A stretch of DNA of 64,000 nucleotides, taken from the NCBI RefSeq assembly GCF_001425835.1, contig NZ_LMDP01000001.1, forward strand, positions 1,669,838 through 1,733,837, written 5' to 3'. Each line of letters opens with the position of its first letter. Position 1 is the stretch's first letter. The position numbers and the translations under genes were made by a program. Below are positions 1-10,007 of this stretch, in pieces. This DNA comes from Afipia sp. Root123D2. Its GTDB lineage: Bacteria; Pseudomonadota; Alphaproteobacteria; Rhizobiales; Xanthobacteraceae. Under the pieces are notes generated by a model. The model was not told the origin of the DNA. It did no database searches and saw nothing but the letters and a program-made list of their open reading frames with translations.

Positions 1-1
1 G

Positions 2-247
2 GTCGTTTCGCTGCCGACGCCCGCGCGCGGCGAAAAGCCTTCGCATCAGAAGAAGGCAATTGAGGTGTCAGCGCCCATGCCGACGTCTTCGTCACCCGCT
101 GAGGCGCTGGACCGCATCACCATTCCCGATGAGGCCATGCAGCAGATCGCCGAAGCGATCGCGCCGGGCGGGTCGCTGATCGTCTCCGATCAGGGCCTTG
201 GTGACGAAACCGGCCGGGGGACCGATTTCATCGTCCCGCTGCGCTGA
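2..247 (+). CDS. C-terminal end of a probable L,D-transpeptidase (partial)
   Basis: The reading frame is open from base 2 to a TGA at 245-247, so only the last 81 residues of a longer protein are present. The piece starts with a Pro/Lys-rich stretch and ends in ALDRITIPDEAM followed by SLIVSDQGLGDETGRGTDF, a tail I associate with YkuD-type L,D-transpeptidases of Bradyrhizobiaceae, which cross-link peptidoglycan in the periplasm. The catalytic domain lies outside the window, so the identification rests on the tail alone. The next gene begins about 85 bases downstream on the same strand. Confidence 0.5.
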   Translation, partial: VVSLPTPARGEKPSHQKKAIEVSAPMPTSSSPAEALDRITIPDEAMQQIAEAIAPGGSLIVSDQGLGDETGRGTDFIVPLR

Positions 248-332
248 GGCGAGCCGTCACGCGGTGTTGACCTGTCCCGGGCTCCGGGATCGGATACGCT
301 CACGACCGACACAACACGACCGGAGATGCAGC

Positions 333-908
333 TTGATCGACCGCAGGCATTTGCTCATTGCCGGGGCTGCCACCGTCACGGCGCTCGGCGGGACCAGATT
401 CGCCATGGCCCAGGCGACGATGAGCCGGATCACCGCTTACGGCTTTTCGTTTCCGGCTCTCAAGGGCGGCGACATCCGGCTGGTCGACTCTGTCGGCAAA
501 CCGATCATGATCGTCAATACCGCCTCCCAGTGCGGCTATACGCCCCAATACGCCGGGTTGCAGAATCTATGGAGTGAGTTTCACGGCCAGGGCCTGATGA
601 TCATCGGTGTCCCCTCCAATGACTTCGGCGGACAGGAGCCGGGAGGCACGACCGACATCGCCGAAACAGCCGAACATCAGTATGGTGTGACGTTTCCCAT
701 CGCCGCCAAAGCCGTCGTCCGCGGGCCGAACGCCCACCCGTTCTACAAATGGGCGGCGGCTGAACGGCCGAAGGACCTGCCGGGTTGGAACTTCCACAAG
801 TACCTGATCGGACGCGATGGCTATATCGCGGAGGTGTTTCCCTCCGCTGTCGAACCCGGTGACACCCGGGTCAAGACCGCCATCGGCCGTGCGCTTTTGG
901 TGACGTAA
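333..908 (+). CDS. Glutathione peroxidase with Tat-like signal
   Basis: This 191-residue thiol peroxidase reduces hydrogen peroxide and organic peroxides. The family tetrad is visible: Cys67 in NTASQCGYTP, Gln101 in FGGQEPG, and Trp152-Asn153 in WNFHKY. The usual FPCNQFG motif reads VPSNDFG, so the first Gln of that motif is Asp. I chose the TTG start at 333 because a GGAG lies 7 bases upstream. It yields an N-terminus with RRHLLIAGAA followed by a hydrophobic run ending in AMAQA, which looks like a twin-arginine or Sec signal and implies export. An upstream in-frame start at 198 would overlap the preceding gene and bury the signal. The peroxidase assignment is firm and the start probable. 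Confidence 0.9.
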   Translation: MIDRRHLLIAGAATVTALGGTRFAMAQATMSRITAYGFSFPALKGGDIRLVDSVGKPIMIVNTASQCGYTPQYAGLQNLWSEFHGQGLMIIGVPSNDFGGQEPGGTTDIAETAEHQYGVTFPIAAKAVVRGPNAHPFYKWAAAERPKDLPGWNFHKYLIGRDGYIAEVFPSAVEPGDTRVKTAIGRALLVT

Positions 909-1063
909 GCGGCACAATCAACCCTCCATCCACAGCCATCGCGCCGCCTCCCGTAAGACATTGGCGTGTTTGTCAGGTCAGGATTAGGCTGGTGCCGGGG
1001 AAACGGCGCGGCGACCCGTCCCGCCATGATATGCAACCGGGCAATCTGCTGGAGGGCGGTGCA

Positions 1064-2031
1064 ATGCGGATCAGATCAGGTTTGTTGATCGCGAGTACGA
1101 TTTCGGTTTGTGCATTGAACAGCGCGTGGGCGCAGGCACCGGGAAAACCAGCGACTCCGCCGGCGACCGCAGCGAAAGCCGCACCGCCCACCACCCCGGC
1201 GCCCGCGGCCACTCCGTCGGCAGCAACTCCTGCACCGGCCAAGGCCACCTGCGCCAATCCCAATGCACTCGGCGTCGCGCGCGTCGTTGCGATCGACACC
1301 ACAGGCGGTCCCGGATTTGGATTTGAGCATTTCAAACAACTCGATTTCCTCCGCGACAAGGAAGTCGTGCTGACATTCGACGACGGGCCATGGCCAGGCA
1401 ACACGCCTTCAGTGCTGAAGACGCTGGAGGAAGAGTGCACCAAGGCGATATTTTTCCCGATCGGAAAACACGCCACATGGCATCCTGAAATCCTCAAGCA
1501 GGTGGCCGCGCACGGTCACACCATCGGTTCGCATACCTGGTCGCATGCCAACCTCAACAACAAGAAGATGACCGACGACCAGAAGAAGGAGGAAATCGAA
1601 AAAGGCTTCAGCGCTGTGGCGTTGGCGCTTGGCACTCCGCCTTCCCGTTCTTCCGCTTCCCGGCCCTGCAACATCCGCCGGCCATGGTCACCTATCTCGG
1701 TGAGCGCAATATCGCGATGTGGTCATGCGACCTGGACTCGTTCGATTTCAAGGCGAACAAGGCCGACAAGATCGTCAACACGGTCATGACGAAACTGGAC
1801 AAGCAGGGCAAAGGCATCATCCTGATGCACGATTTCCAGAAGCATACGGCGGAAGCCTTGCCTGAATTGATGAAACGTTTAAAAGCGGGCGGCTACAAAG
1901 TGGTTCAGGTCAAAGCCAAGACGCCTGTGCAAACACTTGCGAAATACGATGAAGAGGTCATCAAGAGCGTGAAGCTACCGACCGTCAATACGCGCCCGCT
2001 GTCGAGCGTGGTGCAGACCATCTCGGAATAG
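1064..2031 (+). pseudogene. Polysaccharide deacetylase (NodB domain), frameshifted
   Basis: The ATG at 1064 follows a GGAGGG at 1051-1056 and opens with a signal peptide ending in SAWAQA, then an Ala/Pro/Thr-rich linker. The NodB homology domain follows: TFDDGPWPGNTP carries the catalytic and metal-binding aspartates, and HTIGSHTWSHANL the metal histidines. Near base 1641 the frame breaks. Upstream codons run in the frame of 1064, but the rest of the domain (FPFFRFPALQHPPAM, then WSCDLDSFDF and IILMHDF) continues in the frame of base 1684. One missing base in the C-rich run around 1636-1650 restores a 322-residue protein. In the first frame translation ends at 1789 in Arg/Ser-rich nonsense. 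The cause could be a real inactivating deletion or a sequencing error. The family removes N- or O-acyl groups from extracytoplasmic glycans. Confidence 0.8.
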
Positions 2032-2046
2032 CGGCGGCATTTCATT

Positions 2047-2592
2047 TTGCGCATTGAAGGTTACGTCATCGTATCGGCCAACGGCATGCTCGCGGATGCG
2101 AACGGCACAATGCCGGACTCGCTGAAGTTCAAGGGCGACCAGGAGTTCTTCGAGACAGCCCTCGATACCGCCGATTTGATCGTCCATGGCCGTAATTCAT
2201 TCGAGGATCAGCCGCGTTCCCCGCAACGGCGCCGGATCATCCTGACCACAAAAATTCCGGCGCTCGCGGACGACCCTGCCAACGCCAAGGCAACGTTGTG
2301 GAATCCAGCGGGCGCCAGTTTCGAGGATGCCTGCCGCCGCGCTGGCGTCACCTCGGGGACCGCGGCGATCATCGGCGGCCCCGTCGTGTTCGAGATGTTC
2401 ATGGATCGCTATGACACGTTCTGGCTGTCGCAGGCCCACCGTCTCGACATCCCCCATGGCATCGGCACATTCCCCGGCGTCCCCGCCGTGACGCCGCAAG
2501 CCGTGCTGGCCCGACATGGACTGAAACCCGGCGAGCGGCGCGTGCTCGATGCCGGTGCGGACGTCGATCTCACCGCGTGGCGGCGAGATTAA
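2047..2592 (+). CDS. RibD C-terminal / dihydrofolate reductase-like protein
   Basis: This 181-residue protein begins IEGYVIVSANGMLAD and contains DLIVHGRNSFE, RRRIILTT and AAIIGGPVVFEMFMD, the pattern of the RibD C-terminal domain. That domain shares its fold with dihydrofolate reductase and binds NADPH. It stands alone without a deaminase domain, so it is probably a stand-alone NADPH reductase rather than the riboflavin enzyme itself. The substrate is unknown. The start is TTG at 2047, 15 bases after the deacetylase stop, with no strong ribosome site. The close spacing suggests cotranscription with the deacetylase. Confidence 0.75.
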   Translation: MRIEGYVIVSANGMLADANGTMPDSLKFKGDQEFFETALDTADLIVHGRNSFEDQPRSPQRRRIILTTKIPALADDPANAKATLWNPAGASFEDACRRAGVTSGTAAIIGGPVVFEMFMDRYDTFWLSQAHRLDIPHGIGTFPGVPAVTPQAVLARHGLKPGERRVLDAGADVDLTAWRRD

Positions 2593-2610
2593 GGGCCGCC
2601 CCAAACGATC

Positions 2611-3075
2611 TCAGATTTGCGGGTCGTACCCTGTCTCCACAGCGGCGGGCGCAACCCGAACCCGTGGGGTGCCCATGATCATGAACAGTCCGCCAATCAG
2701 CGACAGGTTCTTGAGCGCCTGGAACATGTTGGTTGCACGGTCGCCTTCGGCCATGTTCCAGAAATCATGGAAGTAGAAGATCGTCGCGCCGATAAACAAG
2801 ACCATCAACGCGGCGAAGAACCGCGCGCCAAAATTGAGCGCGATCATCAGGCCTGCGACGATCTCGAAGATGCCGCTGACAATGACGAGTATTTGGGCGA
2901 ACGGCATCCCGACGGCAGCTTCAAGCTGGGCGGTGTAGGCCGAGAGGTCGGCCGGAACGATGATTTTGGCGGCAACCATCTGGGTCATCGCGGAAAGATC
3001 GGAGAACTTGAAGACACCGGAGACGATGAACAAAATCGAAAAGAGAATACGTCCAACGGTCGCTAAAGCTGGCAT
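2611..3075 (-). CDS. DoxX family membrane protein
   Basis: The 154-residue protein has four hydrophobic segments, at about residues 5-25, 55-75, 80-100 and 115-140. The N-terminal GRILFSILFIVSGVFKF is typical of DoxX/YphA-like proteins. These inner-membrane proteins are often linked to respiration or oxidative-stress complexes, but their biochemical role is unsettled. It converges with the reductase gene to its left, leaving 18 bases between the stops. No partner gene is adjacent. Confidence 0.85.
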   Translation of the reverse strand: MPALATVGRILFSILFIVSGVFKFSDLSAMTQMVAAKIIVPADLSAYTAQLEAAVGMPFAQILVIVSGIFEIVAGLMIALNFGARFFAALMVLFIGATIFYFHDFWNMAEGDRATNMFQALKNLSLIGGLFMIMGTPRVRVAPAAVETGYDPQI

Positions 3076-3210
3076 GATCGGCCCCCACTCATCAAAACCA
3101 CTACGTCACCCGGACGAAATACTGACACATCGCAAGGCCATGAGGAAACCGGCAGACGGTTCGCAGGGACGATTTTATGTCCTGCCCGCCATCCGCCGGG
3201 TATTGGATCG

Positions 3211-5523
3211 CTAACCGAACAGGGTCGGCTGCTGACGCCCTGCCCGTTCCTGCGCTTCGACAGCGGCCACCGCCGTCATGTTCAGAATACCGCGCGCGGT
3301 AACGGACGGTGTCAGGATGTGCGCCGGTCGCGCCGGACCGATCAGGATCGGACCGACCGTGAGAGAATCCGCCAGCACCTTGATCATCTGATAGGCGATG
3401 TTCGCCGCATCCAGATTGGGCATGATCAGGATATTGGCCGATCCCTCCAGCGGCGAATGAGGCAGAACCCTGCGGCGCGACGCTTCCGACAGCGCGGAGT
3501 CGCCGTGCATTTCGCCGTCAGCCTCGATGTCAGGGTGGTCCTGCGCCAGCAACTCGGTCGCACGCCGCATCTTGCGCGCGGATTGGGAGTCAAAATTTCC
3601 GAAATCGGAATGGGACAGGAACGCGACGCGTGGCTTGATGCCGAACCGCTGCACGTGCACCGCCGCAAGCGCCGCCATCTCGGCAAGTTCCTCAGCCGTG
3701 GGGTCGGGACGTATCTGTGTGTCGGCCATGAAGAACGCGCCCTTGCTGGTAATCACGAGGGCGAGCGCCGCAAAATCGGTCTGTCCCGGCAGCACGCCAA
3801 TGATCTCGCGAATGCGCCGCAGATGGCTGCGGTAGCGGCCTTCGACGCCGCAGATCATGGCGTCCGCCTCGCCGCGGACCACAGCGATCGCGGCGATAAC
3901 AGTCGCGTTGGTGCGCACCAGCGTGCGCGCTGCGTCGGGCGTAATACCGTGACGGCCGGCAGTATCGATATAGCTCTGCACATAAGAGCGGTAGCGCGGA
4001 TCGTCCTCGGGATTGATGAGATCGAAATCTTGCCCGGCGCGGATCGACAGGCCGAACCGCTCGATGCGGGACGAGACCACCGAAGGGCGACCGACCAGGA
4101 TCGGCCGCGCCAGCTTTTCTTCCAGCACCACCTGCGTCGCGCGCAGAACGCGTTCATCCTCGCCTTCCGCGTAGATGACCCGCACCGGCTGGGTCTTTGC
4201 CTTGGCGAAGACCGGCTTCATCACAAGGCCGGAGCGGAACGCGAAGCGGTCAAGTTTTTCGCGATAGGCGTCGAAATCAGTGATCGGCCGTGACGCGACA
4301 CCGGATTCCATCGCCGCAAGCGCAACCGCCGGTGCGACGCGCAGGATCAGACGCGGATCGAACGGGCTCGGGATCAGCGAGCCCGGTCCGAATCCTTGCG
4401 TCTCGGCGCTGTCGAAGCTCCGGGCGACGACATCGGACGGCGGATCGCGCGCCAACTGCGCGAGCGCATCGACCGCCGCGCGCTTCATCTCCTCGTTGAT
4501 CGCGGTTGCGCCAACATCGAGCGCACCGCGGAAAATGAAGGGGAAACAGAGGACGTTGTTGACCTGGTTCGGAAAGTCGGAACGTCCCGTGCAGATCATG
4601 GCGTCGGGACGCACCTTGCGGGCCTCGTCCGGCATGATTTCCGGCGTCGGATTTGCCAGCGCCATCACCAGCGGCTGGTCCGCCATCTTCTGGACCATCT
4701 CCGGCTTCAGCACGTTGCCGGCGGACACGCCAAGGAACACATCCGCGCCCTCGATCACGTCATCGAGCGTGCGCTTGTCGGTCTTCTGCGCATAGACCGA
4801 CTTCCACTTGTCCATCAGGGTATTGCGCCCCTCATAGACCAGTCCGTCGATGTCGCAGACCCAGATGTTCTTGCGCTGCGCGCCGAGCGACACCAGAAGA
4901 TTGAGACAGGCGAGCGCGGCGGCACCGGCGCCCGAAGCGACGATCTTGATGTCCTCAAGCTTCTTGCCGTTCAGGATCAGCGCATTGCGAACAGCCGCGC
5001 CGACGATGATAGCGGTGCCATGCTGGTCGTCATGAAAGACCGGAATCTTCATGCGCTCCTTCAACCGCGCTTCGATCTCGAAGCACTCGGGAGCCTTGAT
5101 GTCCTCAAGGTTGATGCCGCCGAAGGTCGGCTCGAGTGCGGCGACCGTGTTGACGACGGCGTCGACAGTGTCGGCGGCGATCTCGATGTCGAACACATCG
5201 ATACCGGCGAACTTCTTGAACAGAACCGCCTTGCCTTCCATCACCGGCTTCGACGCCAGCGGTCCGATGTTGCCCAGTCCGAGGACCGCCGTTCCGTTGG
5301 AGACGACGGCGACGAGATTCGCGCGGATCGTCAGCTCCGCAGCTTCATTGGGATCGGCGACGATCGCCTCGCAGGCAGCGGCAACGCCGGGGGAATAAGC
5401 CAGTGCAAGATCGTGTTGATTGGCGAGAGGCTTGATCGCCTTGATCTCAAGCTTACCGGCCTGCGGCAGACGATGATAGGCAATGGCGGCCCGACGAAGA
5501 TCCTCAGAAAACGACGACGCCAT
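3211..5523 (-). CDS. maeB: NADP-dependent malic enzyme with phosphotransacetylase-like domain
   Basis: This 770-residue fusion oxidatively decarboxylates malate to pyruvate and makes NADPH. The N-terminal malic domain includes [13 protein letters not shown] and [10 protein letters not shown]. The Rossmann domain has [14 protein letters not shown]. From about residue 430 a PTA/PTB-like domain follows ([24 protein letters not shown]). In this family that domain regulates the enzyme and is not known to transfer acetyl groups. I chose ATG 5523 because [13 protein letters not shown] matches the usual N-terminus and a GGAG precedes it. An in-frame extension to 5613 would run into aspS. It lies 52 bases after aspS on the same strand and may share its transcript. 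Confidence 0.95.
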   Translation of the reverse strand: MASSFSEDLRRAAIAYHRLPQAGKLEIKAIKPLANQHDLALAYSPGVAAACEAIVADPNEAAELTIRANLVAVVSNGTAVLGLGNIGPLASKPVMEGKAVLFKKFAGIDVFDIEIAADTVDAVVNTVAALEPTFGGINLEDIKAPECFEIEARLKERMKIPVFHDDQHGTAIIVGAAVRNALILNGKKLEDIKIVASGAGAAALACLNLLVSLGAQRKNIWVCDIDGLVYEGRNTLMDKWKSVYAQKTDKRTLDDVIEGADVFLGVSAGNVLKPEMVQKMADQPLVMALANPTPEIMPDEARKVRPDAMICTGRSDFPNQVNNVLCFPFIFRGALDVGATAINEEMKRAAVDALAQLARDPPSDVVARSFDSAETQGFGPGSLIPSPFDPRLILRVAPAVALAAMESGVASRPITDFDAYREKLDRFAFRSGLVMKPVFAKAKTQPVRVIYAEGEDERVLRATQVVLEEKLARPILVGRPSVVSSRIERFGLSIRAGQDFDLINPEDDPRYRSYVQSYIDTAGRHGITPDAARTLVRTNATVIAAIAVVRGEADAMICGVEGRYRSHLRRIREIIGVLPGQTDFAALALVITSKGAFFMADTQIRPDPTAEELAEMAALAAVHVQRFGIKPRVAFLSHSDFGNFDSQSARKMRRATELLAQDHPDIEADGEMHGDSALSEASRRRVLPHSPLEGSANILIMPNLDAANIAYQMIKVLADSLTVGPILIGPARPAHILTPSVTARGILNMTAVAAVEAQERAGRQQPTLFG

Positions 5524-5575
5524 ACCTACTCCGTAAGCTTCTCCGCCGGGCTGACCGGCGGCAACATGACAATGA

Positions 5576-7348
5576 TCAGTTTTGCGGCAGATTGAGCCGG
5601 ATGTGCAGCTCACGCAACTGCTTGAGCGAGGCTTCCGAGGGCGCCCCCATCAGCAGGTCTTCGGCACGCTGGTTCATCGGGAAAAGGGAAATTTCGCGCA
5701 GATTGTTCGTTCCGCAAAGCAGCATGACGATACGATCCACGCCGGCGGCCATGCCGCCATGCGGCGGCGCGCCGTACTGGAAGGCGCGATACATGCCGCC
5801 GAAGCGCTCGATGACATCCTTCTCGCCGTAGCCCGCGATCTCGAACGCCTTCACCATCGCAGCCGGCTTGTGGTTGCGGATACCGCCGGACGCGATTTCA
5901 TAGCCGTTGCAGGCGATGTCGTATTGGAACGCCTTGATGCTCAGCGGTTCCTGCGTTTCCAACGCCTCGAGGCCGCCTTGCGGCATCGAGAACGGGTTGT
6001 GGCCAAAATCGACCTTCTTCTCGTCCTCGTTGTATTCGTACATCGGGAAGTCGACGATCCAGGCCAGTTCGAACCGGTCCTTGTCGATCAGGTTCAACTC
6101 CTCACCGAGCTTGGTACGAGCGAGGCCCGCGAACTTCCAGAATTTCTGCGGATCGCCGGCGACGAAGAACGCCGCATCACCTTCCTTAAGTCCGAGCTGG
6201 CTGCGGATAGCCGCAGTGCGCTCCGGTCCGATGTTGTTGGCGAGCGGTCCAGCGCCCTCGCCACCCTCACGCCACATGATGTAGCCGAGGCCCGGCTGGC
6301 CCTCACCCTGCGCCCATGAATTCATGCGATCGCAGAATGCGCGGCTGCCGCCGCCCGGACCGGGAATCGCCCAGACCTCGTTGCCGGGCTGCTCCAGCAT
6401 CCGCGCGAACACCTTGAAGCCTGAACCTCGGAAATGCTCGGACACATCCTGCATCACCAGCGGGTTGCGCAGGTCCGGTTTGTCGCTGCCGTATTTGCGC
6501 AAGGCCTCGGCGAATGGGATACGCGGCCATTTTTTGGTGACCGGCTTGCCCTTGGCAAAATCCTCGAACACACCGGTGATCACCGGCTCCATTGCAGCCA
6601 GAACATCGTCTTGCGTGACGAAGCTCATTTCCAGATCGAGCTGGTAGAACTCGCCCGGCAGACGGTCGGCGCGCGGGTCCTCGTCGCGGAAGCACGGCGC
6701 GATCTGGAAGTAACGGTCGAAGCCCGACATCATCAGCAATTGCTTGTACTGCTGCGGCGCCTGCGGGAGAGCGTAGAACTTGCCGGGATGAATTCGGCTC
6801 GGCACCAGGAAGTCGCGCGCGCCTTCTGGTGACGACGCGGTCAGGATCGGAGTCTGGAATTCGAAGAACCCGGCATCCTTCATCCGCTTGCGCATCGAAT
6901 CGACGATCGCACCGCGGGTCATGATGTTCTGGTGGAGACGCTCACGACGGAGGTCGAGGAAACGGTACTTAAGCCTTATCTCCTCAGGATATTCCTGATC
7001 ACCGAACACCGGCATCGGCAGTTCGCCGGCCTCGCCTAGCACTTCGATTTCGGCGATAAACACCTCGACCATGCCGGTCGGCAGTTCAGGGTTGTCAGTC
7101 CCCTCGGGACGACGGCGAACCTTGCCGTCGATCTTGACCACCCACTCCGCCCGCAGCTTCTCGGCAAGGCCGAACGCGGCCGAATCCGGATCGACCACGC
7201 ATTGCGTCATCCCGTAATGGTCACGCAGATCGATGAACAGCAGACCGCCATGGTCACGGATGCGGTGGCACCAGCCCGAAAGGCGAACCGTCTGGTCGAT
7301 ATGGCTGTCGCGGAGCGCGCCGCAGGTGTGGGACCGGTAGCGATGCAT
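5576..7348 (-). CDS. aspS: Aspartyl-tRNA synthetase, probably non-discriminating
   Basis: This 590-residue bacterial-type class II synthetase has an OB-fold anticodon domain (residues 1-110), a catalytic core with motif 2 ([10 protein letters not shown]) and motif 3 ([10 protein letters not shown]), and the inserted GAD domain of bacterial AspRS. Two anticodon-domain positions separate strict from relaxed enzymes. Here they are His33 (RDHGG) and Gly83 (RPEGTDN), the combination found in non-discriminating enzymes that also charge tRNA-Asn. The prediction is that Asp-tRNA-Asn is made and then corrected by GatCAB. ATG 7348 gives the standard N-terminus. The product is certain and the discrimination type inferred. 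Confidence 0.97.
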   Translation of the reverse strand: MHRYRSHTCGALRDSHIDQTVRLSGWCHRIRDHGGLLFIDLRDHYGMTQCVVDPDSAAFGLAEKLRAEWVVKIDGKVRRRPEGTDNPELPTGMVEVFIAEIEVLGEAGELPMPVFGDQEYPEEIRLKYRFLDLRRERLHQNIMTRGAIVDSMRKRMKDAGFFEFQTPILTASSPEGARDFLVPSRIHPGKFYALPQAPQQYKQLLMMSGFDRYFQIAPCFRDEDPRADRLPGEFYQLDLEMSFVTQDDVLAAMEPVITGVFEDFAKGKPVTKKWPRIPFAEALRKYGSDKPDLRNPLVMQDVSEHFRGSGFKVFARMLEQPGNEVWAIPGPGGGSRAFCDRMNSWAQGEGQPGLGYIMWREGGEGAGPLANNIGPERTAAIRSQLGLKEGDAAFFVAGDPQKFWKFAGLARTKLGEELNLIDKDRFELAWIVDFPMYEYNEDEKKVDFGHNPFSMPQGGLEALETQEPLSIKAFQYDIACNGYEIASGGIRNHKPAAMVKAFEIAGYGEKDVIERFGGMYRAFQYGAPPHGGMAAGVDRIVMLLCGTNNLREISLFPMNQRAEDLLMGAPSEASLKQLRELHIRLNLPQN

Positions 7349-7537
7349 GGAAATCCTGAAAAAGGGCGTCAGAGGGCAGACTCAAGCACATGCGCACCCA
7401 AGGCACGCGCGCAGGGTTTACCCGAGCGCGGGGAACGCGGCAACCGGATGTGTCACGAGATTTGCTCGGAAATCCTTAAAAACATGAGAAAAAACAACGC
7501 CCGCACGACGGCTATCCCTGCGCCGGAAGCGGGAGCG

Positions 7538-8395
7538 CTATTCGGCCTGCGCGCCCTGCTGAATCACGAGGGTCGGGACGCCGAACGTGCCCTTGCGAAC
7601 GGTAAAAACCCGGCTGCCGGGCTTACGGCCTTCGCGTGGGTCCGAAACATCGAAGCCGGACCGCTGCAGCCGCGCCCGCGTCGCCTCGAGATCCGCCGCG
7701 CGCCACGACAGGCCGAAGAACGCATCAGGGCCGTCGCCCCGTCCATTCTTGAGGCCGTGGATGATCTCAAACACCACACCACCGGTTCTGAAGAACAGGA
7801 AACGGGTTTGCAGGGTGGCCACTGTCCGATCCAGCCTCATGTCGAGGCCGAGCCGCGCACCGTACAGCGCCGCCGCGCGCTCGGGATCGGGCGTGGCCAG
7901 CACGATATGGTCCAGCGCATCGATCGGGGCACCTTCCGTAAGCGGTGACGGCGCGAACCGCTCCATCCGCTGCAGAAAGAACAACCGCACGCCTCCGGTG
8001 ACTTCTGAGGCGGTCCGGATGCGCTTCCATGTCATTGTGCGCCCCGATCCGAGATCGCTGCTTTCACCATCGGAAACATCCGACGGTGACAGCCCGAGCC
8101 GCGCAAGGCGATGACGCGCAGCGTCGATGTCGTCAACGGCGAATGCGATGCTCGCGAGGCCCTCGCCCTGCGCATCGAGGACGGATCGCACGCGATCGGC
8201 GCCTTCGCCCTTGGTGGCAGGCGCCATCAGTTCAAGCGACGTGTTGGCAAGCGAGAAGATCGCCGTGGCGACGCCGTCCTTCTGCGCCCGCCACGCCGGA
8301 GCGCGACCGAGCAGCGCCTGATACCCGGCAACGCCCGCCTCGATATCGCGAACGAGAATGACCGTGTGATCGAGTCCTGAAATCATGTCCGGCAT
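7538..8395 (-). CDS. Two-domain VOC (glyoxalase-fold) protein
   Basis: The 285-residue protein carries two VOC modules. The first begins ISGLDHTVILVRDIEAG with SLELMAP at the end of its strand region. The second begins APIDALDHIVLATPDPERAAALYG and includes VVFEIIHGL. The fold is shared by glyoxalase I, extradiol dioxygenases and fosfomycin-type resistance proteins, and the substrate cannot be read from the sequence. I place the start at ATG 8395 (MPDMISGL); ATG 8386 is nearly as good, and neither has a clear ribosome site. The frame stays open upstream to 8512, but that extension resembles a linker. About 190 bases separate it from aspS. Confidence 0.8.
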   Translation of the reverse strand: MPDMISGLDHTVILVRDIEAGVAGYQALLGRAPAWRAQKDGVATAIFSLANTSLELMAPATKGEGADRVRSVLDAQGEGLASIAFAVDDIDAARHRLARLGLSPSDVSDGESSDLGSGRTMTWKRIRTASEVTGGVRLFFLQRMERFAPSPLTEGAPIDALDHIVLATPDPERAAALYGARLGLDMRLDRTVATLQTRFLFFRTGGVVFEIIHGLKNGRGDGPDAFFGLSWRAADLEATRARLQRSGFDVSDPREGRKPGSRVFTVRKGTFGVPTLVIQQGAQAE

Positions 8396-8688
8396 GCTGC
8401 GCGAAAAACCTTTCGCGTCAACCGCCGTGGCCCCCGCGGCGTCAGTCGCGATCGTCTCGGCGGCAATCGCGTTTGCGATAAGACCGTTTGCCATGCGCCT
8501 CGCTGGCGGCACAGTCGCTGATCCAAAGATCGCCCGACACGCGGCACGATATGACTGTTCAGCGGGCTATTCAGGTGCAGATGGGGATAAACTGGTCGCA
8601 TCGGCGGCGTTGGACCCAAGGTTGCAGCCAGAGCCGGCGCGAGTGCGGACGACACCACAACCATTGCCCCCAGAATCGTGCGGAACAT
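8383..8688 (-). CDS. Small putative secreted protein overlapping the VOC gene start
   Basis: An ATG at 8688 with a GAGGG about 8 bases upstream opens a 101-residue frame. Its first 22 residues (MFRTILGAMVVVSSALAPAL) form a good Sec signal peptide with a probable AALAA-type cleavage. The remainder becomes Arg-rich after about residue 45 and ends inside the VOC gene start region, overlapping it by 13 bases. The signal and ribosome site look real. The Arg-rich tail looks like out-of-frame sequence, so the gene may be a degraded remnant or may have shifted frame. No function can be proposed. Confidence 0.4.
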   Translation of the reverse strand: MFRTILGAMVVVSSALAPALAATLGPTPPMRPVYPHLHLNSPLNSHIVPRVGRSLDQRLCRQRGAWQTVLSQTRLPPRRSRLTPRGPRRLTRKVFRAACRT

Positions 8689-8850
8689 GACAAGCCCTCG
8701 ATTGTGCGATGCACATGGACCTGTTGGTCGCGAATAGCCGCAAAAAGGTTCATTTGCGCGGAATTCAGGCACAGCAGTCATGATTGCCGCGCGAGCCGCA
8801 ATAGCGGATTTTACAATGGATAATTTCGCCGAACCCGCTAATAACCGCGC

Positions 8851-9999
8851 ATGGAATTGATTACGACAACTGCCGAACTCGCCGCCGTCTGCGCCCGTCT
8901 CGCCAAGCATCCCGTCATCACCGTGGATACCGAGTTTCTGCGGGAGACGACCTATTACCCCCTGCTCTGCGTCGTGCAGCTGGCGAGCGCCGACGAGGCA
9001 GTGGTTATCGATGCGCTGGCAGAGGGGATTGATCTCAAGCCCTTCTTCGAGCTGATGGCCGATGAGAACGTGCTGAAGGTCTTTCATGCCGCCCGGCAGG
9101 ACATCGAAATCGTCTGGCACCGCGCGGGCATCGTGCCTCATCCGGTGTTCGACACGCAGGTCGCAGCGATGGTGTTGGGTTACGGCGATTCGATTGCATA
9201 CGACCAACTGGTCGAACGCATCACCGGCCATCGCCCCGACAAGACCCATCGCTTCACCGACTGGTCGCGCCGTCCGCTGACGCAGGACCAGACGCTGTAC
9301 GCCCTCGCAGACGTCACCCATCTGCGCGACGTGTTCGCGGCGCTTGACGCCGACCTCAAGAAGCGTGGCCGCAGCGACTGGGTCAGCGAGGAAATGGAAG
9401 TCCTCACCTCGCCGAGCACTTATGACATCCATCCCGAGCGCGCCTGGGAGCGCCTTAAAACCCGCGTGCGCAAGCCGAAGGAACTTGCGGTGCTGATGGA
9501 AGTCGCCGCCTGGCGCGAGAACGAAGCCCAGACCCGCGATGTCCCACGCAGCCGTGTGATGAAGGATGACGCGATCGGCGATATCGCCACTCACGCGCCA
9601 ACGAGTCTCGAGCGGCTCGGTAGCCTGCGCTCGCTGCCGAAGGGTTTTGAGCGCTCGAAATGGGGACAGGACATTATCGACGCTGTCCAGCGTGGCCTCG
9701 CGCGCGACCTTGCGGCGTTGCCTAAACTCGAGAAGCCGCGCGGCAACTCCAATGGCGCCGCCACCGTCGAATTGTTGAAGGTACTGCTGCGCATGACCTC
9801 CGAACGCCACGCCGTCGCCAGCAAGGTGATCGCAACCGTGGACGATCTGGAAAAGATCGCCGCCGACGACAATGCCGATGTCGGCGCGCTGCACGGCTGG
9901 CGGCGCGAACTGTTCGGCGAGGCCGCACTGGCGCTGAAGCACGGCCGCCTCGCCCTTGCCATGGACAAGGGCCGCGTGGTGCGGGTCGATCGCGACTAG
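8851..9999 (+). CDS. rnd: Ribonuclease D
   Basis: This 382-residue 3'-5' exoribonuclease trims tRNA and other structured RNA precursors. The DEDD acidic residues are visible in [13 protein letters not shown] (Asp and Glu), in HAARQDIE (Asp), and in the Tyr/Asp motif around [14 protein letters not shown]. An HRDC domain at roughly residues 205-290 follows, with an extra C-terminal helical region that is normal for the family. It is convergent with alkB, which ends 8 bases downstream on the other strand. In related genomes rnd commonly sits near aspS and ppx, and here the alkylation operon lies in between. Confidence 0.95.
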   Translation: MELITTTAELAAVCARLAKHPVITVDTEFLRETTYYPLLCVVQLASADEAVVIDALAEGIDLKPFFELMADENVLKVFHAARQDIEIVWHRAGIVPHPVFDTQVAAMVLGYGDSIAYDQLVERITGHRPDKTHRFTDWSRRPLTQDQTLYALADVTHLRDVFAALDADLKKRGRSDWVSEEMEVLTSPSTYDIHPERAWERLKTRVRKPKELAVLMEVAAWRENEAQTRDVPRSRVMKDDAIGDIATHAPTSLERLGSLRSLPKGFERSKWGQDIIDAVQRGLARDLAALPKLEKPRGNSNGAATVELLKVLLRMTSERHAVASKVIATVDDLEKIAADDNADVGALHGWRRELFGEAALALKHGRLALAMDKGRVVRVDRD

Positions 10000-10007
10000 A
10001 GGTCCGC

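Noticed and set aside
4396-5595. A 399-codon open frame opposite malic enzyme
   Set aside because: It is antisense to maeB with a shadow-type composition.
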